Shown here in pieces: positions 11,726-18,034 of a stretch of DNA of 18,034 bases (position 1 is the first letter of the stretch; each line of letters starts with the position of its first letter). The notes under the pieces are model-generated. The model was not told where the DNA came from. It saw only the letters and a program-made list of their open reading frames with translations, and ran no database searches. The stretch covers positions 1 to 18,034 of the forward strand of contig JBBEDS010000019.1 in NCBI GenBank assembly GCA_040881175.1. The letters run 5' to 3'. The stretch comes from JBBEDS01 sp040881175 (GTDB taxonomy: Bacteria; Patescibacteriota; Minisyncoccia; 2-02-FULL-40-12; IGHO2-01-FULL-4-A). A program made the translations under genes and the position numbers.

Positions 11726-14575
11726 ATGTCTACACAAGATTTATACAAAATACAGGACCAGGAATTGAACGAGATGCTGGATCCGCACAAGGGGAACGGC
11801 AAGACTCACCGCTCCGGTTTAGTTTGGAGCCGGCTTTTCGAACAGGGTGATCCATATGAAGCAATCAACTGGGAGATTAGAACTGCCAAGATCACAAGAA
11901 GCAATGGTGAAGTCGTCTTTGAACAAAAGAATGTAGAAGTTCCTGACTTCTGGACGCAGACAGCGACGGATATTGTTGCTTCAAAATATTTCCGCGGACG
12001 CTTAGACTCTCCGGAGAGGGAGTACAGTGCCCGGCAAATGGTTGATCGTGTTGCGATTACAATTTCCGACTGGGGACTAAAGGATGAGTACTTCAAAACT
12101 CATGAGGACTATGAAAATTTCAAGCAAGACCTTAAATTCTTGCTGATTAATCAGTGGGCGGCATTCAATAGTCCCGTTTGGTTTAATGTCGGGGTTCATG
12201 AGGTTCCACAGTGTTCCGCCTGCTTCATCTTAGCCGTTGAAGATAACATGCAATCCATACTGGAATGGTACAGGGATGAGGGCTGGATATTTAAATATGG
12301 CTCTGGCTCGGGATTAAATGTATCTAACCTACGCTCCTCTAAAGAGCCCCTGTCAAAAGGCGGATTTTCATCCGGACCAGTCTCCTTCATGAAAGGCGCC
12401 GATGGTGTCGCTGCCGCTATACGCTCAGGAGGCACGACTAGAAGAGCCGCGAAGATGGTGGTATTAAATGCCGAGCACCCTGATATTAAAGATTTTATCT
12501 ACTGCAAAAAGATAATAGAAGACATGACCAAAGTTCTTGATACCAGCGGTATCAAAGCAGACATTGCTGGTGACCTTTTCAACCCATATACTCTTTTGCC
12601 TTACCAGAATGCTAACAACTCTGTTAGGGCCACGGACGAGTTCATGGAAAAAGTAGAGACAGGCAAAGATTGGGACCTTAAATCTGTAACCACTGGCGAG
12701 ACCCTAGATGTAGTTCCAGCACGTGAGGTTATGGACTGGATAGCTGATGCCGCCTGGCACTCTGCTGATCCTGGTATGCAATTTGATACAACAATAAACG
12801 ACTGGCACACTTGTCCTAATACAGGGAGAATAAATGCTTCAAACCCATGCAGTGAATACATGCATATCGACAATAGTGCCTGTAATTTGTCTTCTATTAA
12901 CCTTGTTAAATTCCTCCAGGCCGACGGTTCTTTCGAAGTAGATAAATTTAAAAAAGCCGTAGATACTATGATCACGGCACAAGAGATAATCGTAGGTAAT
13001 TCTTCTTACCCGACTGAGAAAATAACTCAAAATGCAAAAGATTACAGACAGCTCGGACTGGGTTACGCCAACCTAGGCAGTCTTTTGATGAACATGGGTC
13101 TCGCCTATGACTCTGAAGAGGGTAGAACTATAGCGGCAGCGGTAACCTCGGTGCTTTGCGGCGAGGCATATTTAAAATCTGCTGAGATAGCGTCAATAAC
13201 TGGTCCATTCGCCGGCTATGAGAAGAATCGAGAGCCAATGCTCAGAGTTATCAGAAAACATGGCTTAGCTGCAGAAAATCTTGCTAGCGAGTACGAGTCT
13301 CTAATAGCCTCCGCAGAAAACTACGACAATCAGATCATCGGTAAGGACAGGCTGATAGAGGAATCTGTTACCGTCTGGCAAAAAGCCCTCTCTTTGGGTG
13401 AGGAATACGGTTTTCGCAACTCTCAGGCAACTGTAATAGCACCGACTGGCACTATCGCATTCCTAATGGATTGTGACACTACCGGCATTGAACCGGAGTT
13501 GGCCCTGGTGAAATACAAAAAGCTTGTTGGTGGTGGAGTGTTAAAGCTGGTTAACAACCAGGTCCCCTTCGCCTTAAAGAAGCTCGGCTATGATGAGAAG
13601 CAGGTATCTGACGTCACGTCATATATTCTGGAGAAGGAAACAATTGAAGGTGCACCCCACCTTTTAGCTGACCATCTACCAATATTTGATTGCTCATTCA
13701 AGGCACACAGCGGCACAAGAAGTATTAGCTACTTAGGGCATATTAAAATGATGGGGGCCGTTCAGCCTTTCATCTCTGGCGCTATCTCCAAGACAGTGAA
13801 TTTGCCTAATGAAGCGACTACGGAAGATATCCGAGATGCTTTTGTCCAATCATGGAAGTTGGGCCTGAAAGCGGTGGCTGTTTACCGAGATGGCTGCAAG
13901 AGTATGCAGCCGTTAAACACGAGCAAAGACGAGAAAGCAGACAATGTTTCTACCCCTATGGAAGCTAACAAGAATCTGGTTGAGAAGATAAATGGGTACA
14001 CCAGGGTTAAGCTGCCTGATGAAAGGCCGTCGATCACTCACAAATTCTCCCTGGGTAATCACGAAGGTTACCTGACTGTTGGCCTATACCCCGATACCAA
14101 CAAGCCCGGCGAAACATTCATCACCATCGCCAAAGAGGGAAGTACCGTATCCGGCCTCTTCGATGTAATAGCCACCCTGACGTCTATGTGTCTACAATCG
14201 GGCATACCTCTTAAAACTTTAGTCAGAAAATTTAAAGATCTGCGATTTGAACCAGCAGGCATTACCAGTAACGAAGAAATACCTTTCGCAAAATCATTTA
14301 TAGACTATATATTCAAATATCTGGGACATAAATTCTTGTCTGAACAGGACCAGGAAGAGATATTCGGCAAACCTCATGTTGAACTATCTCAATCAATAAC
14401 AGATACCCCCGAGGAAGAAGAGATAAAGACGAGATTGGTAAGCACCTCCTGGGAGCAGGACTCAAATGAAGCTCATACCGATGCCCCCGTTTGCGAATGC
14501 GGGACTATAATGTTCCGAGCAGGATCGTGCTTCTCCTGCCCCAACTGTTTCGCAACAACCGGCGTATGCAATTAA
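11726..14575 (+). CDS. nrdJ: Class II (adenosylcobalamin-dependent) ribonucleotide reductase
   Basis: A 949-residue reductase making deoxyribonucleotides with a radical from adenosylcobalamin, so no separate radical subunit is needed. Cys166 and Cys386 are the likely redox pair, and Asn373-Pro-Cys375-Ser-Glu377 the active-site triad with thiyl Cys375. APTGTIAFLMDCDTTGIEPE (572-591) is the phosphate-binding region. A TSCPD-type domain follows at about 765-865 (DERPSITHKF, EGYLTVGLY, KEGSTVSGL, RFEPAG). The tail holds a Cys cluster (Cys923, 925, 935, 938, 941, 948), likely zinc-binding and involved in redox renewal. No N-terminal ATP-cone is visible, so overall activity may not be controlled by dATP there. 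No Shine-Dalgarno precedes the ATG. A terminator lies directly after the stop. Confidence 0.96.
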   Translation: MSTQDLYKIQDQELNEMLDPHKGNGKTHRSGLVWSRLFEQGDPYEAINWEIRTAKITRSNGEVVFEQKNVEVPDFWTQTATDIVASKYFRGRLDSPEREYSARQMVDRVAITISDWGLKDEYFKTHEDYENFKQDLKFLLINQWAAFNSPVWFNVGVHEVPQCSACFILAVEDNMQSILEWYRDEGWIFKYGSGSGLNVSNLRSSKEPLSKGGFSSGPVSFMKGADGVAAAIRSGGTTRRAAKMVVLNAEHPDIKDFIYCKKIIEDMTKVLDTSGIKADIAGDLFNPYTLLPYQNANNSVRATDEFMEKVETGKDWDLKSVTTGETLDVVPAREVMDWIADAAWHSADPGMQFDTTINDWHTCPNTGRINASNPCSEYMHIDNSACNLSSINLVKFLQADGSFEVDKFKKAVDTMITAQEIIVGNSSYPTEKITQNAKDYRQLGLGYANLGSLLMNMGLAYDSEEGRTIAAAVTSVLCGEAYLKSAEIASITGPFAGYEKNREPMLRVIRKHGLAAENLASEYESLIASAENYDNQIIGKDRLIEESVTVWQKALSLGEEYGFRNSQATVIAPTGTIAFLMDCDTTGIEPELALVKYKKLVGGGVLKLVNNQVPFALKKLGYDEKQVSDVTSYILEKETIEGAPHLLADHLPIFDCSFKAHSGTRSISYLGHIKMMGAVQPFISGAISKTVNLPNEATTEDIRDAFVQSWKLGLKAVAVYRDGCKSMQPLNTSKDEKADNVSTPMEANKNLVEKINGYTRVKLPDERPSITHKFSLGNHEGYLTVGLYPDTNKPGETFITIAKEGSTVSGLFDVIATLTSMCLQSGIPLKTLVRKFKDLRFEPAGITSNEEIPFAKSFIDYIFKYLGHKFLSEQDQEEIFGKPHVELSQSITDTPEEEEIKTRLVSTSWEQDSNEAHTDAPVCECGTIMFRAGSCFSCPNCFATTGVCN

Positions 14576-14576
14576 A

Positions 14577-14598
14577 AAACTACCCTCACGGGTAGTTT
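14577..14598. terminator. Bidirectional terminator between nrdJ and the deaminase gene
   Basis: AAACTACCC (14577-14585), loop TCAC, GGGTAGTTT (14590-14598): a 9-bp stem filling almost all of the 23 nt between two convergent stop codons. T-runs follow it on both strands (TTTT on plus, TTTTTT on minus), so it can serve both genes. Confidence 0.85.
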
Positions 14599-15612
14599 TC
14601 ATCTGTGCCTTTTACGACTGCCAAATCGATCGGCCCAGGCATTGCCTAGCAATAAGGCTTTTTCTCTTTCAGTAAAGCCGTATTCCACATCACACATCTG
14701 ATAGGTCTCGTTAAGACTGGGTAGGAAAAGATCATCATCTGGATGGATCGAATAAGAAATACCAGCCTCAAGTATCTCCCTTATTCTCAGCGCCTTTGTA
14801 TTAGGAACCAGCCCCGAGGCAAAATTGGAACCGGGGCATCCTTCAATTCCTATTCCTCTGTCGAATACTTCTTTCATGAGTTCGGCATCATATGGCAGGC
14901 CGATAGCATGCCCTATACGATCTACTTTTAACCCATAAATCGCCGTCCTAACGTTGGCGATCAGATTAGGTAGATCATCAGGGAATTTGGGATCATCCGT
15001 CGTCCACTCTCCCGCGTGGCATGTTGTCTTGAACCCCAAGCTCTTTGCCCTCTCAAACATGGCAATATGTTTTTCCGGTGGATGGCCGGCCTCATCACAG
15101 ACAAGACCGATCCCTACGACGAATGCTCGACTGCACCGCCCCGCCATTTCAACTAATCGAACAGCTTCTTCAGAAGAGACTTCTCGGCCTACGGTAAACA
15201 GAATGTTTACCTCAACGTCAGGGTACTGTTCCTCTCCCTTCATTATGCCCTCAACCAAGGCATCGACAACCTGCTTTTCATTCAAGCCACCGAAGGTGTG
15301 GTATTGCGGAGCGATAGTAAATTCACAGTATTTAAACCCCTGCCTCGCCCTGACAAGAACATATGTCTCTGCAGCCAACGCAAGCGTCTCGCTGCTTTGC
15401 ATTACCCCAGTAGTAAGGGAGAATTTCTCAACGATATCCTTCTGCGGATCTCTGAACCACTTCGTTACGGCCTCGTGATGTCCGCTGAATTGATTGAAAG
15501 GATATTTTTTGCCGCTCATCTTGTGGAGCTGGGGCAAGATTGAAAGAAGGGGAAATGAACCATCCATGTGGTCATGAAGTAGTACTTTCTGCGGCCAATG
15601 TGGTGCTGGCAT
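14599..15612 (-). CDS. add: Adenosine deaminase-like amidohydrolase
   Basis: A 337-residue metal-dependent deaminase of the adenosine/AMP deaminase family. Zinc ligands match the family: His13 and His15 in LLHDHMDGS, His199 in TCHAGEW (with catalytic Glu202), His235 in DRIGHAIGL, and Asp292-Asp293 in SIHPDDDLF. Differences from typical adenosine deaminases include HDH for HLH and IEGCPGSN for LEVCPTSN. The substrate is therefore likely a (deoxy)adenosine-type nucleoside, but a related purine or a modified nucleoside is possible. GGAG lies 8 nt before the ATG and is partly paired in a small hairpin (15616-15633). It converges on nrdJ and shares a terminator. The role fits purine salvage in a host-dependent cell. 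Confidence 0.88.
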   Translation of the reverse strand: MPAPHWPQKVLLHDHMDGSFPLLSILPQLHKMSGKKYPFNQFSGHHEAVTKWFRDPQKDIVEKFSLTTGVMQSSETLALAAETYVLVRARQGFKYCEFTIAPQYHTFGGLNEKQVVDALVEGIMKGEEQYPDVEVNILFTVGREVSSEEAVRLVEMAGRCSRAFVVGIGLVCDEAGHPPEKHIAMFERAKSLGFKTTCHAGEWTTDDPKFPDDLPNLIANVRTAIYGLKVDRIGHAIGLPYDAELMKEVFDRGIGIEGCPGSNFASGLVPNTKALRIREILEAGISYSIHPDDDLFLPSLNETYQMCDVEYGFTEREKALLLGNAWADRFGSRKRHR

Positions 15613-15615
15613 TTG

Positions 15616-15633
15616 ATTCTCCGAATTGAGAAT
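15616..15633 (-). promoter_or_regulatory. Hairpin covering the deaminase Shine-Dalgarno
   Basis: On the minus strand ATTCTC, loop AATTCG and GAGAAT form a 6-bp stem just before the ATG. The 3' arm holds part of the GGAG ribosome site, so folding could reduce translation. The stem is short and AT-rich, so the effect may be slight. Confidence 0.3.
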
Positions 15634-15691
15634 TGTAAAAATAGCTCCTGGCAGAATATATTAAATTAGCCCAAAAATCAAATGAAAAATC

Positions 15692-15719
15692 TTGTAAATT
15701 AATGGTTTTATGTTAGTAT
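15692..15719 (+). promoter_or_regulatory. Predicted tRNA-fMet promoter
   Basis: TTGTAA (15692-15697), 16-nt spacer, TAGTAT (15714-15719), placing the start near 15726, about 12 nt upstream of the mature tRNA. The region is AT-rich and lies between divergent units. Confidence 0.45.
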
Positions 15720-15737
15720 ACCTAGACGAAAATATAT

Positions 15738-15810
<73 letters not shown>

Positions 15811-15820
15811 CAAAAGTTTG

Positions 15821-15853
15821 CAAAACATCACCACAAGGTGATATTTTGTTTTT
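15821..15853 (+). terminator. Intrinsic terminator after tRNA-fMet
   Basis: CAAAACATCACC, loop ACAA, GGTGATATTTTG: a 6-bp inner stem, one C-A mismatch, then 5 more pairs, followed by TTTTT. It starts 10 nt after the tRNA, making the tRNA a single-gene unit. A short AGTTA/TAACT repeat follows (15854-15868). Confidence 0.8.
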
Positions 15854-15895
15854 AGTTAACTGCTAACTGGCACATTAAAAATACGGGGGTAAGAA

Positions 15896-16117
15896 GTGCA
15901 AGATAAATTAAGAAAAGTCCCTGAGAGAAAGTGGGTAGCTGGAATTTGCGCTGGACTAGCTTACTATATCGGCTGTCCAGTTTGGATAGTCAGACTAGTC
16001 TGGTTTGTGATTACGCTATCATATGGCTTTGGTCTTTTAGCATACATCCTTCTTTGGATGTTTCTGCCTAAATGGGGGAAGACCCCCAAGGATTTCGATA
16101 AAGTCACGGGGGATTAG
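15896..16117 (+). CDS. PspC domain membrane protein
   Basis: A 73-residue protein that is almost entirely a PspC domain. The N-terminal KLRKVPERKWVAGICAGLAYYIG (first 20 or so residues after the start) is the classic opening, followed by one long hydrophobic stretch (about 35-58, VWFVITLSYGFGLLAYILLW) and a charged tail. PspC in enterobacteria senses envelope stress with PspB, but stand-alone PspC proteins are common and their role is often unclear. The start is GTG with a purine-rich GGGGGT upstream. The next gene begins 1 nt after the stop, so the two form an operon. Confidence 0.9.
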   Translation: MQDKLRKVPERKWVAGICAGLAYYIGCPVWIVRLVWFVITLSYGFGLLAYILLWMFLPKWGKTPKDFDKVTGD

Positions 16118-16118
16118 A

Positions 16119-16763
16119 ATGAAGAAGAAGGCGAGAAAGAAAAGGCTCGTAAAAGAAATTAGATTTAAGATGAGGAATGGACAAAGCCTGGTCATATTTC
16201 TAGGCCTGCCAGTAGCAGGACTAGAAAGGGTCATCATCGAGAACAACAATGGAGTAGTAGAGGTAAGTGCTGACAGCCATTCCCGATTCGAATTCAGTGA
16301 CAAGAAGATAGACTCGAACACGTGTGACTTCTATCTAACTAACCCGACTTGGAATACAGCATTAACTGACTATCTTTTGTCATGTTTCTGGAGTCAATTC
16401 GGCTGGGGCGATCTAGCTAGATACCAGAACGACCCAGCTCTGGTAAGGGCCGTCAGAAAAGAAATCAGAAAACTCGTAGAAGAATTTGAGCCTATGGCAG
16501 CAGAAAGACTGAACAAGATAGTCAGCACCCAGAAGAAGAGATACAAGATTCTACGAGGTGGTAAGATAATTCTGAGTAGTAACCCCGGCAGATACGCGGG
16601 GTATGAGCCACGTAAGATATTCGGTAGACTAGATTGCAAATCTGGTAAAAGAATGATGAAAAAGAAGAATCGCGTGTTCTTCCTGACCTGGCAAGACGCG
16701 ATTGATGCCGGCTACAGACCATGCAAAGTTTGTAAGCCCGCTCCTGATGATACCCACCCCTAG
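16119..16763 (+). CDS. Unrecognised basic protein with Ada-like zinc-binding C-terminus
   Basis: A 214-residue protein. Residues 1-150 match nothing I recognise: a Lys/Arg-rich start, a predicted beta-rich region (20-75), a Trp-containing stretch (WNTALTDYLLSCFWSQFGWG, 78-97) and a charged helix (105-140). Residues 155-207 resemble the metal-binding domain of Ada and of stand-alone nucleases: KIFGRLDC (Cys173), NRVFF, then DAIDAGYRPCKVCKP (Cys202, Cys205). In Ada the first ligand is Cys38, and in other proteins the site is often His; here it is Gly169, leaving three Cys. Metal binding is thus uncertain. Coupled to the PspC gene. The last codons form part of a terminator. A nucleic-acid-related role is a guess from the domain. 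Confidence 0.75.
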   Translation: MKKKARKKRLVKEIRFKMRNGQSLVIFLGLPVAGLERVIIENNNGVVEVSADSHSRFEFSDKKIDSNTCDFYLTNPTWNTALTDYLLSCFWSQFGWGDLARYQNDPALVRAVRKEIRKLVEEFEPMAAERLNKIVSTQKKRYKILRGGKIILSSNPGRYAGYEPRKIFGRLDCKSGKRMMKKKNRVFFLTWQDAIDAGYRPCKVCKPAPDDTHP

Positions 16764-16776
16764 AGGTGGGTTTTTT
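16752..16776 (+). terminator. Intrinsic terminator overlapping the end of a gene
   Basis: ACCCACC (16752-16758), loop CCTAGA, GGTGGGT (16765-16771), then a T-run to 16776. The 5' arm encodes the last residues and the stop codon lies in the loop, so terminating ribosomes could affect its folding. Confidence 0.85.
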
Positions 16777-16803
16777 GACCCTATAATCTTATCGTGATAT
16801 TAA
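16775..16803 (+). promoter_or_regulatory. Predicted promoter of the HD phosphohydrolase gene
   Basis: TTGACC (16775-16780), 17-nt spacer, TATTAA (16798-16803). The -35 starts in the T-run of the preceding terminator. It predicts a leader of about 30 nt that contains GGAGG before the ATG. A TATAAT at 16782-16787 has no suitable -35. Confidence 0.4.
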
Positions 16804-16838
16804 TCTAATAATCCTTAACAACATAGACGGAGGTCGGC

Positions 16839-17984
16839 ATGAAGTACTTTGACCGCCTTTATAGCTCCTGGGATGTCCCAAAGCCGATCATCCGCTTGAT
16901 GCAAACAAGAGAGATGGTCAGGCTTCGAGAAATTACCCAATCGGTGTTACCGAACTGTCTGATACATAACGGCCCCATACCGAGCAGATTTCAGCACAGC
17001 ATGGGAGTCTGCTATCTGGCAGAAAAGGTCTTGGAGAATTACCTTAGTGAATACGGGCATCTTCTACCGATAGCCGCGTTGCTTCATGACGCCGGCAACC
17101 CGCCGTTTTCACATCTTAGCGAACCATTCTTAAAAGAAGTGACGGGCAAAGATGGTGAATCGTTTCTTGAAGACATGCTGGATGGTTCAGAAACAGAAAA
17201 GATATTGATAGAGATGGGCTTGTCCGTAGAACTAGTTGTTAGCTGGGTCACCGGAAAAGCACCGCTATCAGATATTCTTCATGGGTCGCTGGATATAGAT
17301 AATTTGGACAATGTCGGCAGGTTCAATCACGCTGCGAATCTCGGTGGCCCAAGTTTCGGTGCAATCGGCATCGCTTCGGGCTTCAGGCTCACCACGGAGA
17401 AAGAGTGGGTTCTGCCTACTGTCTTTGAGGAAAGAGTGGGGAAGTGGTTGGAGACACGTCATAAGGTCTACACCAGTCTCTATCAAGAGCCTCACCTCAA
17501 TATAGTCGCCATGGTCTCAAGAGCGGTTGAAATAGCATTCTGCGAAAATGAGATCAAGCGTGATTTCTTCTTTCTTAACGACAGCCAGGCAATTGAATAC
17601 TTACTTCACTGTAATAGCAGGACCGCCTATCTAGTAGATAGAGCGCTCCGCTGGAACTGGTACAAAGAAGCTTATCGTTTCAGCTCGATAACCGTAGGCC
17701 CGGAAGAAAAGCTTGCCAAGCTTGCCCAGCGCCGACAAAGCGGACGGGAGATGGCAGAGTTGATTTCCAGGAGACTAGGCATTCCAGAAGAAAAAATATC
17801 TGTCCTGATCTTCAAGGGCAAAGAGAATAGGAACGTGACTATTCCATTCATAAACAAAGAAGGCTGGAAAGTATACAGCGGCCCGACAGACATGCCGTCT
17901 CACAGGGTAGTCGCCTACCTTCCAGGAGATCTAATGCCTGAAAAATGGGCCGTCAAAGAGCTCATTGAATCAGAGATTAAATAA
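16839..17984 (+). CDS. HD-domain phosphohydrolase, SAMHD1/dGTPase-like
   Basis: A 381-residue protein of the HD superfamily, close in pattern to the dNTP triphosphohydrolases (SAMHD1, dGTPase). Metal ligands are His53 in SRFQHSMG, His83-Asp84 in LLHDAGNPPFSH and probably Asp154 in LDIDNLDNVGR, a segment that follows the SAMHD1 pattern. The usual HDxGHGPFSH is changed to HDAGNPPFSH, so Asn87 replaces a His that helps catalysis in SAMHD1; His92 is kept. The C-terminal 150 residues are not recognised. A proper Shine-Dalgarno (GGAGG, 7 nt upstream) is present. Hydrolysis of dNTPs would suit its place near nrdJ and the deaminase, but the substrate is inferred. It ends at a UUCG-loop terminator. 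Confidence 0.85.
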   Translation: MKYFDRLYSSWDVPKPIIRLMQTREMVRLREITQSVLPNCLIHNGPIPSRFQHSMGVCYLAEKVLENYLSEYGHLLPIAALLHDAGNPPFSHLSEPFLKEVTGKDGESFLEDMLDGSETEKILIEMGLSVELVVSWVTGKAPLSDILHGSLDIDNLDNVGRFNHAANLGGPSFGAIGIASGFRLTTEKEWVLPTVFEERVGKWLETRHKVYTSLYQEPHLNIVAMVSRAVEIAFCENEIKRDFFFLNDSQAIEYLLHCNSRTAYLVDRALRWNWYKEAYRFSSITVGPEEKLAKLAQRRQSGREMAELISRRLGIPEEKISVLIFKGKENRNVTIPFINKEGWKVYSGPTDMPSHRVVAYLPGDLMPEKWAVKELIESEIK

Positions 17985-17998
17985 CCCCTTCGGGGGTT
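17983..17998 (+). terminator. UUCG-tetraloop terminator after the HD gene
   Basis: AACCCC, TTCG, GGGGTT: a 6-bp stem with a very stable tetraloop, then TTT and CTTATT. It begins within the stop codon of the HD gene. The remaining 36 bases of the window show nothing further. Confidence 0.8.
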
Positions 17999-18034
17999 TT
18001 CTTATTGAAAAATATGCAAAATTAGGTTAAATTA

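Noticed and set aside
11659..11850. Short open frame before and overlapping the start of nrdJ
   Set aside because: It overlaps the well-supported nrdJ start in another frame, lacks a ribosome site and resembles no protein; a leader peptide cannot be excluded but nothing supports it.
14954..15478. 174-codon open frame antisense to the deaminase gene
   Set aside because: The deaminase on the other strand has all its catalytic motifs; the antisense frame resembles nothing and lacks initiation signals.

Overview
The window looks like a chromosomal segment of a Patescibacteria (Candidate Phyla Radiation) bacterium. Supporting signs are small, tightly packed genes, a DUF5652-type membrane protein, a minimal SpeD-family protein, a long form of ribosomal protein S21, an adenosylcobalamin-dependent ribonucleotide reductase of the type common in CPR, and few Shine-Dalgarno sequences. 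TGA is used as a real stop codon (for example at the ends of hisS, the DUF5652 gene and the adenosine deaminase gene), which argues against the code-25 lineages (Gracilibacteria, Absconditabacteria). I cannot place it more finely. No CRISPR array, insertion sequence, integrase or phage module was seen, and no stretch over 300 bases lacks a gene.

Layout. Positions 1-5407 are all on the minus strand. In transcription order they hold pth (peptidyl-tRNA hydrolase), then a terminator, then dprA-topA, tRNA-Ser(GCT), tRNA-Ser(TGA), a DUF5652 protein, a SpeD-like protein, a membrane protein with a possible PH-like domain, and tRNA-Arg(GCG). A divergent promoter region at 5408-5507 serves pth and lepB. 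From 5508 a plus-strand block runs lepB-hisS-HIT-rpsU-yqeY-ybeY-ftsA-ftsZ, closed by a strong terminator at 11511-11543. nrdJ (11726-14575) follows with its own leader. It converges on an adenosine deaminase-like gene (minus), with one bidirectional terminator between them. The right end holds initiator tRNA-fMet with its own promoter and terminator, a PspC protein, an unrecognised protein with an Ada-like zinc-binding tail, and an HD phosphohydrolase of the SAMHD1/dGTPase type.

How the genes fit together. Most genes are housekeeping: translation and ribosome maturation (hisS, pth, rpsU, yqeY, ybeY, tRNAs), secretion (lepB), DNA topology and uptake (topA, dprA), and division (ftsA, ftsZ). nrdJ, the deaminase and the HD protein all plausibly act on (deoxy)nucleotides. 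Exact DnaA-box sequences lie just upstream of both ftsZ and nrdJ, which suggests a link between replication initiation, division and dNTP supply.

Most interesting signals. (1) A possible unannotated plus-strand small RNA at about 4757-4889, in the pth-dprA gap and overlapping the 3' end of pth. It would be a 34-bp hairpin whose six imperfect pairs are all G-U on the plus strand, with a CCTCCT loop and a terminator-like hairpin after it. (2) Three promoters (dprA, pth, lepB) with the -10 box only 8-10 nt from the start codon, implying leaderless mRNAs. (3) An initiator tRNA with an unusual T-loop and D-loop. (4) A SpeD-family protein that may not be an AdoMet decarboxylase. (5) rpsU carrying by far the strongest Shine-Dalgarno among largely SD-poor genes.
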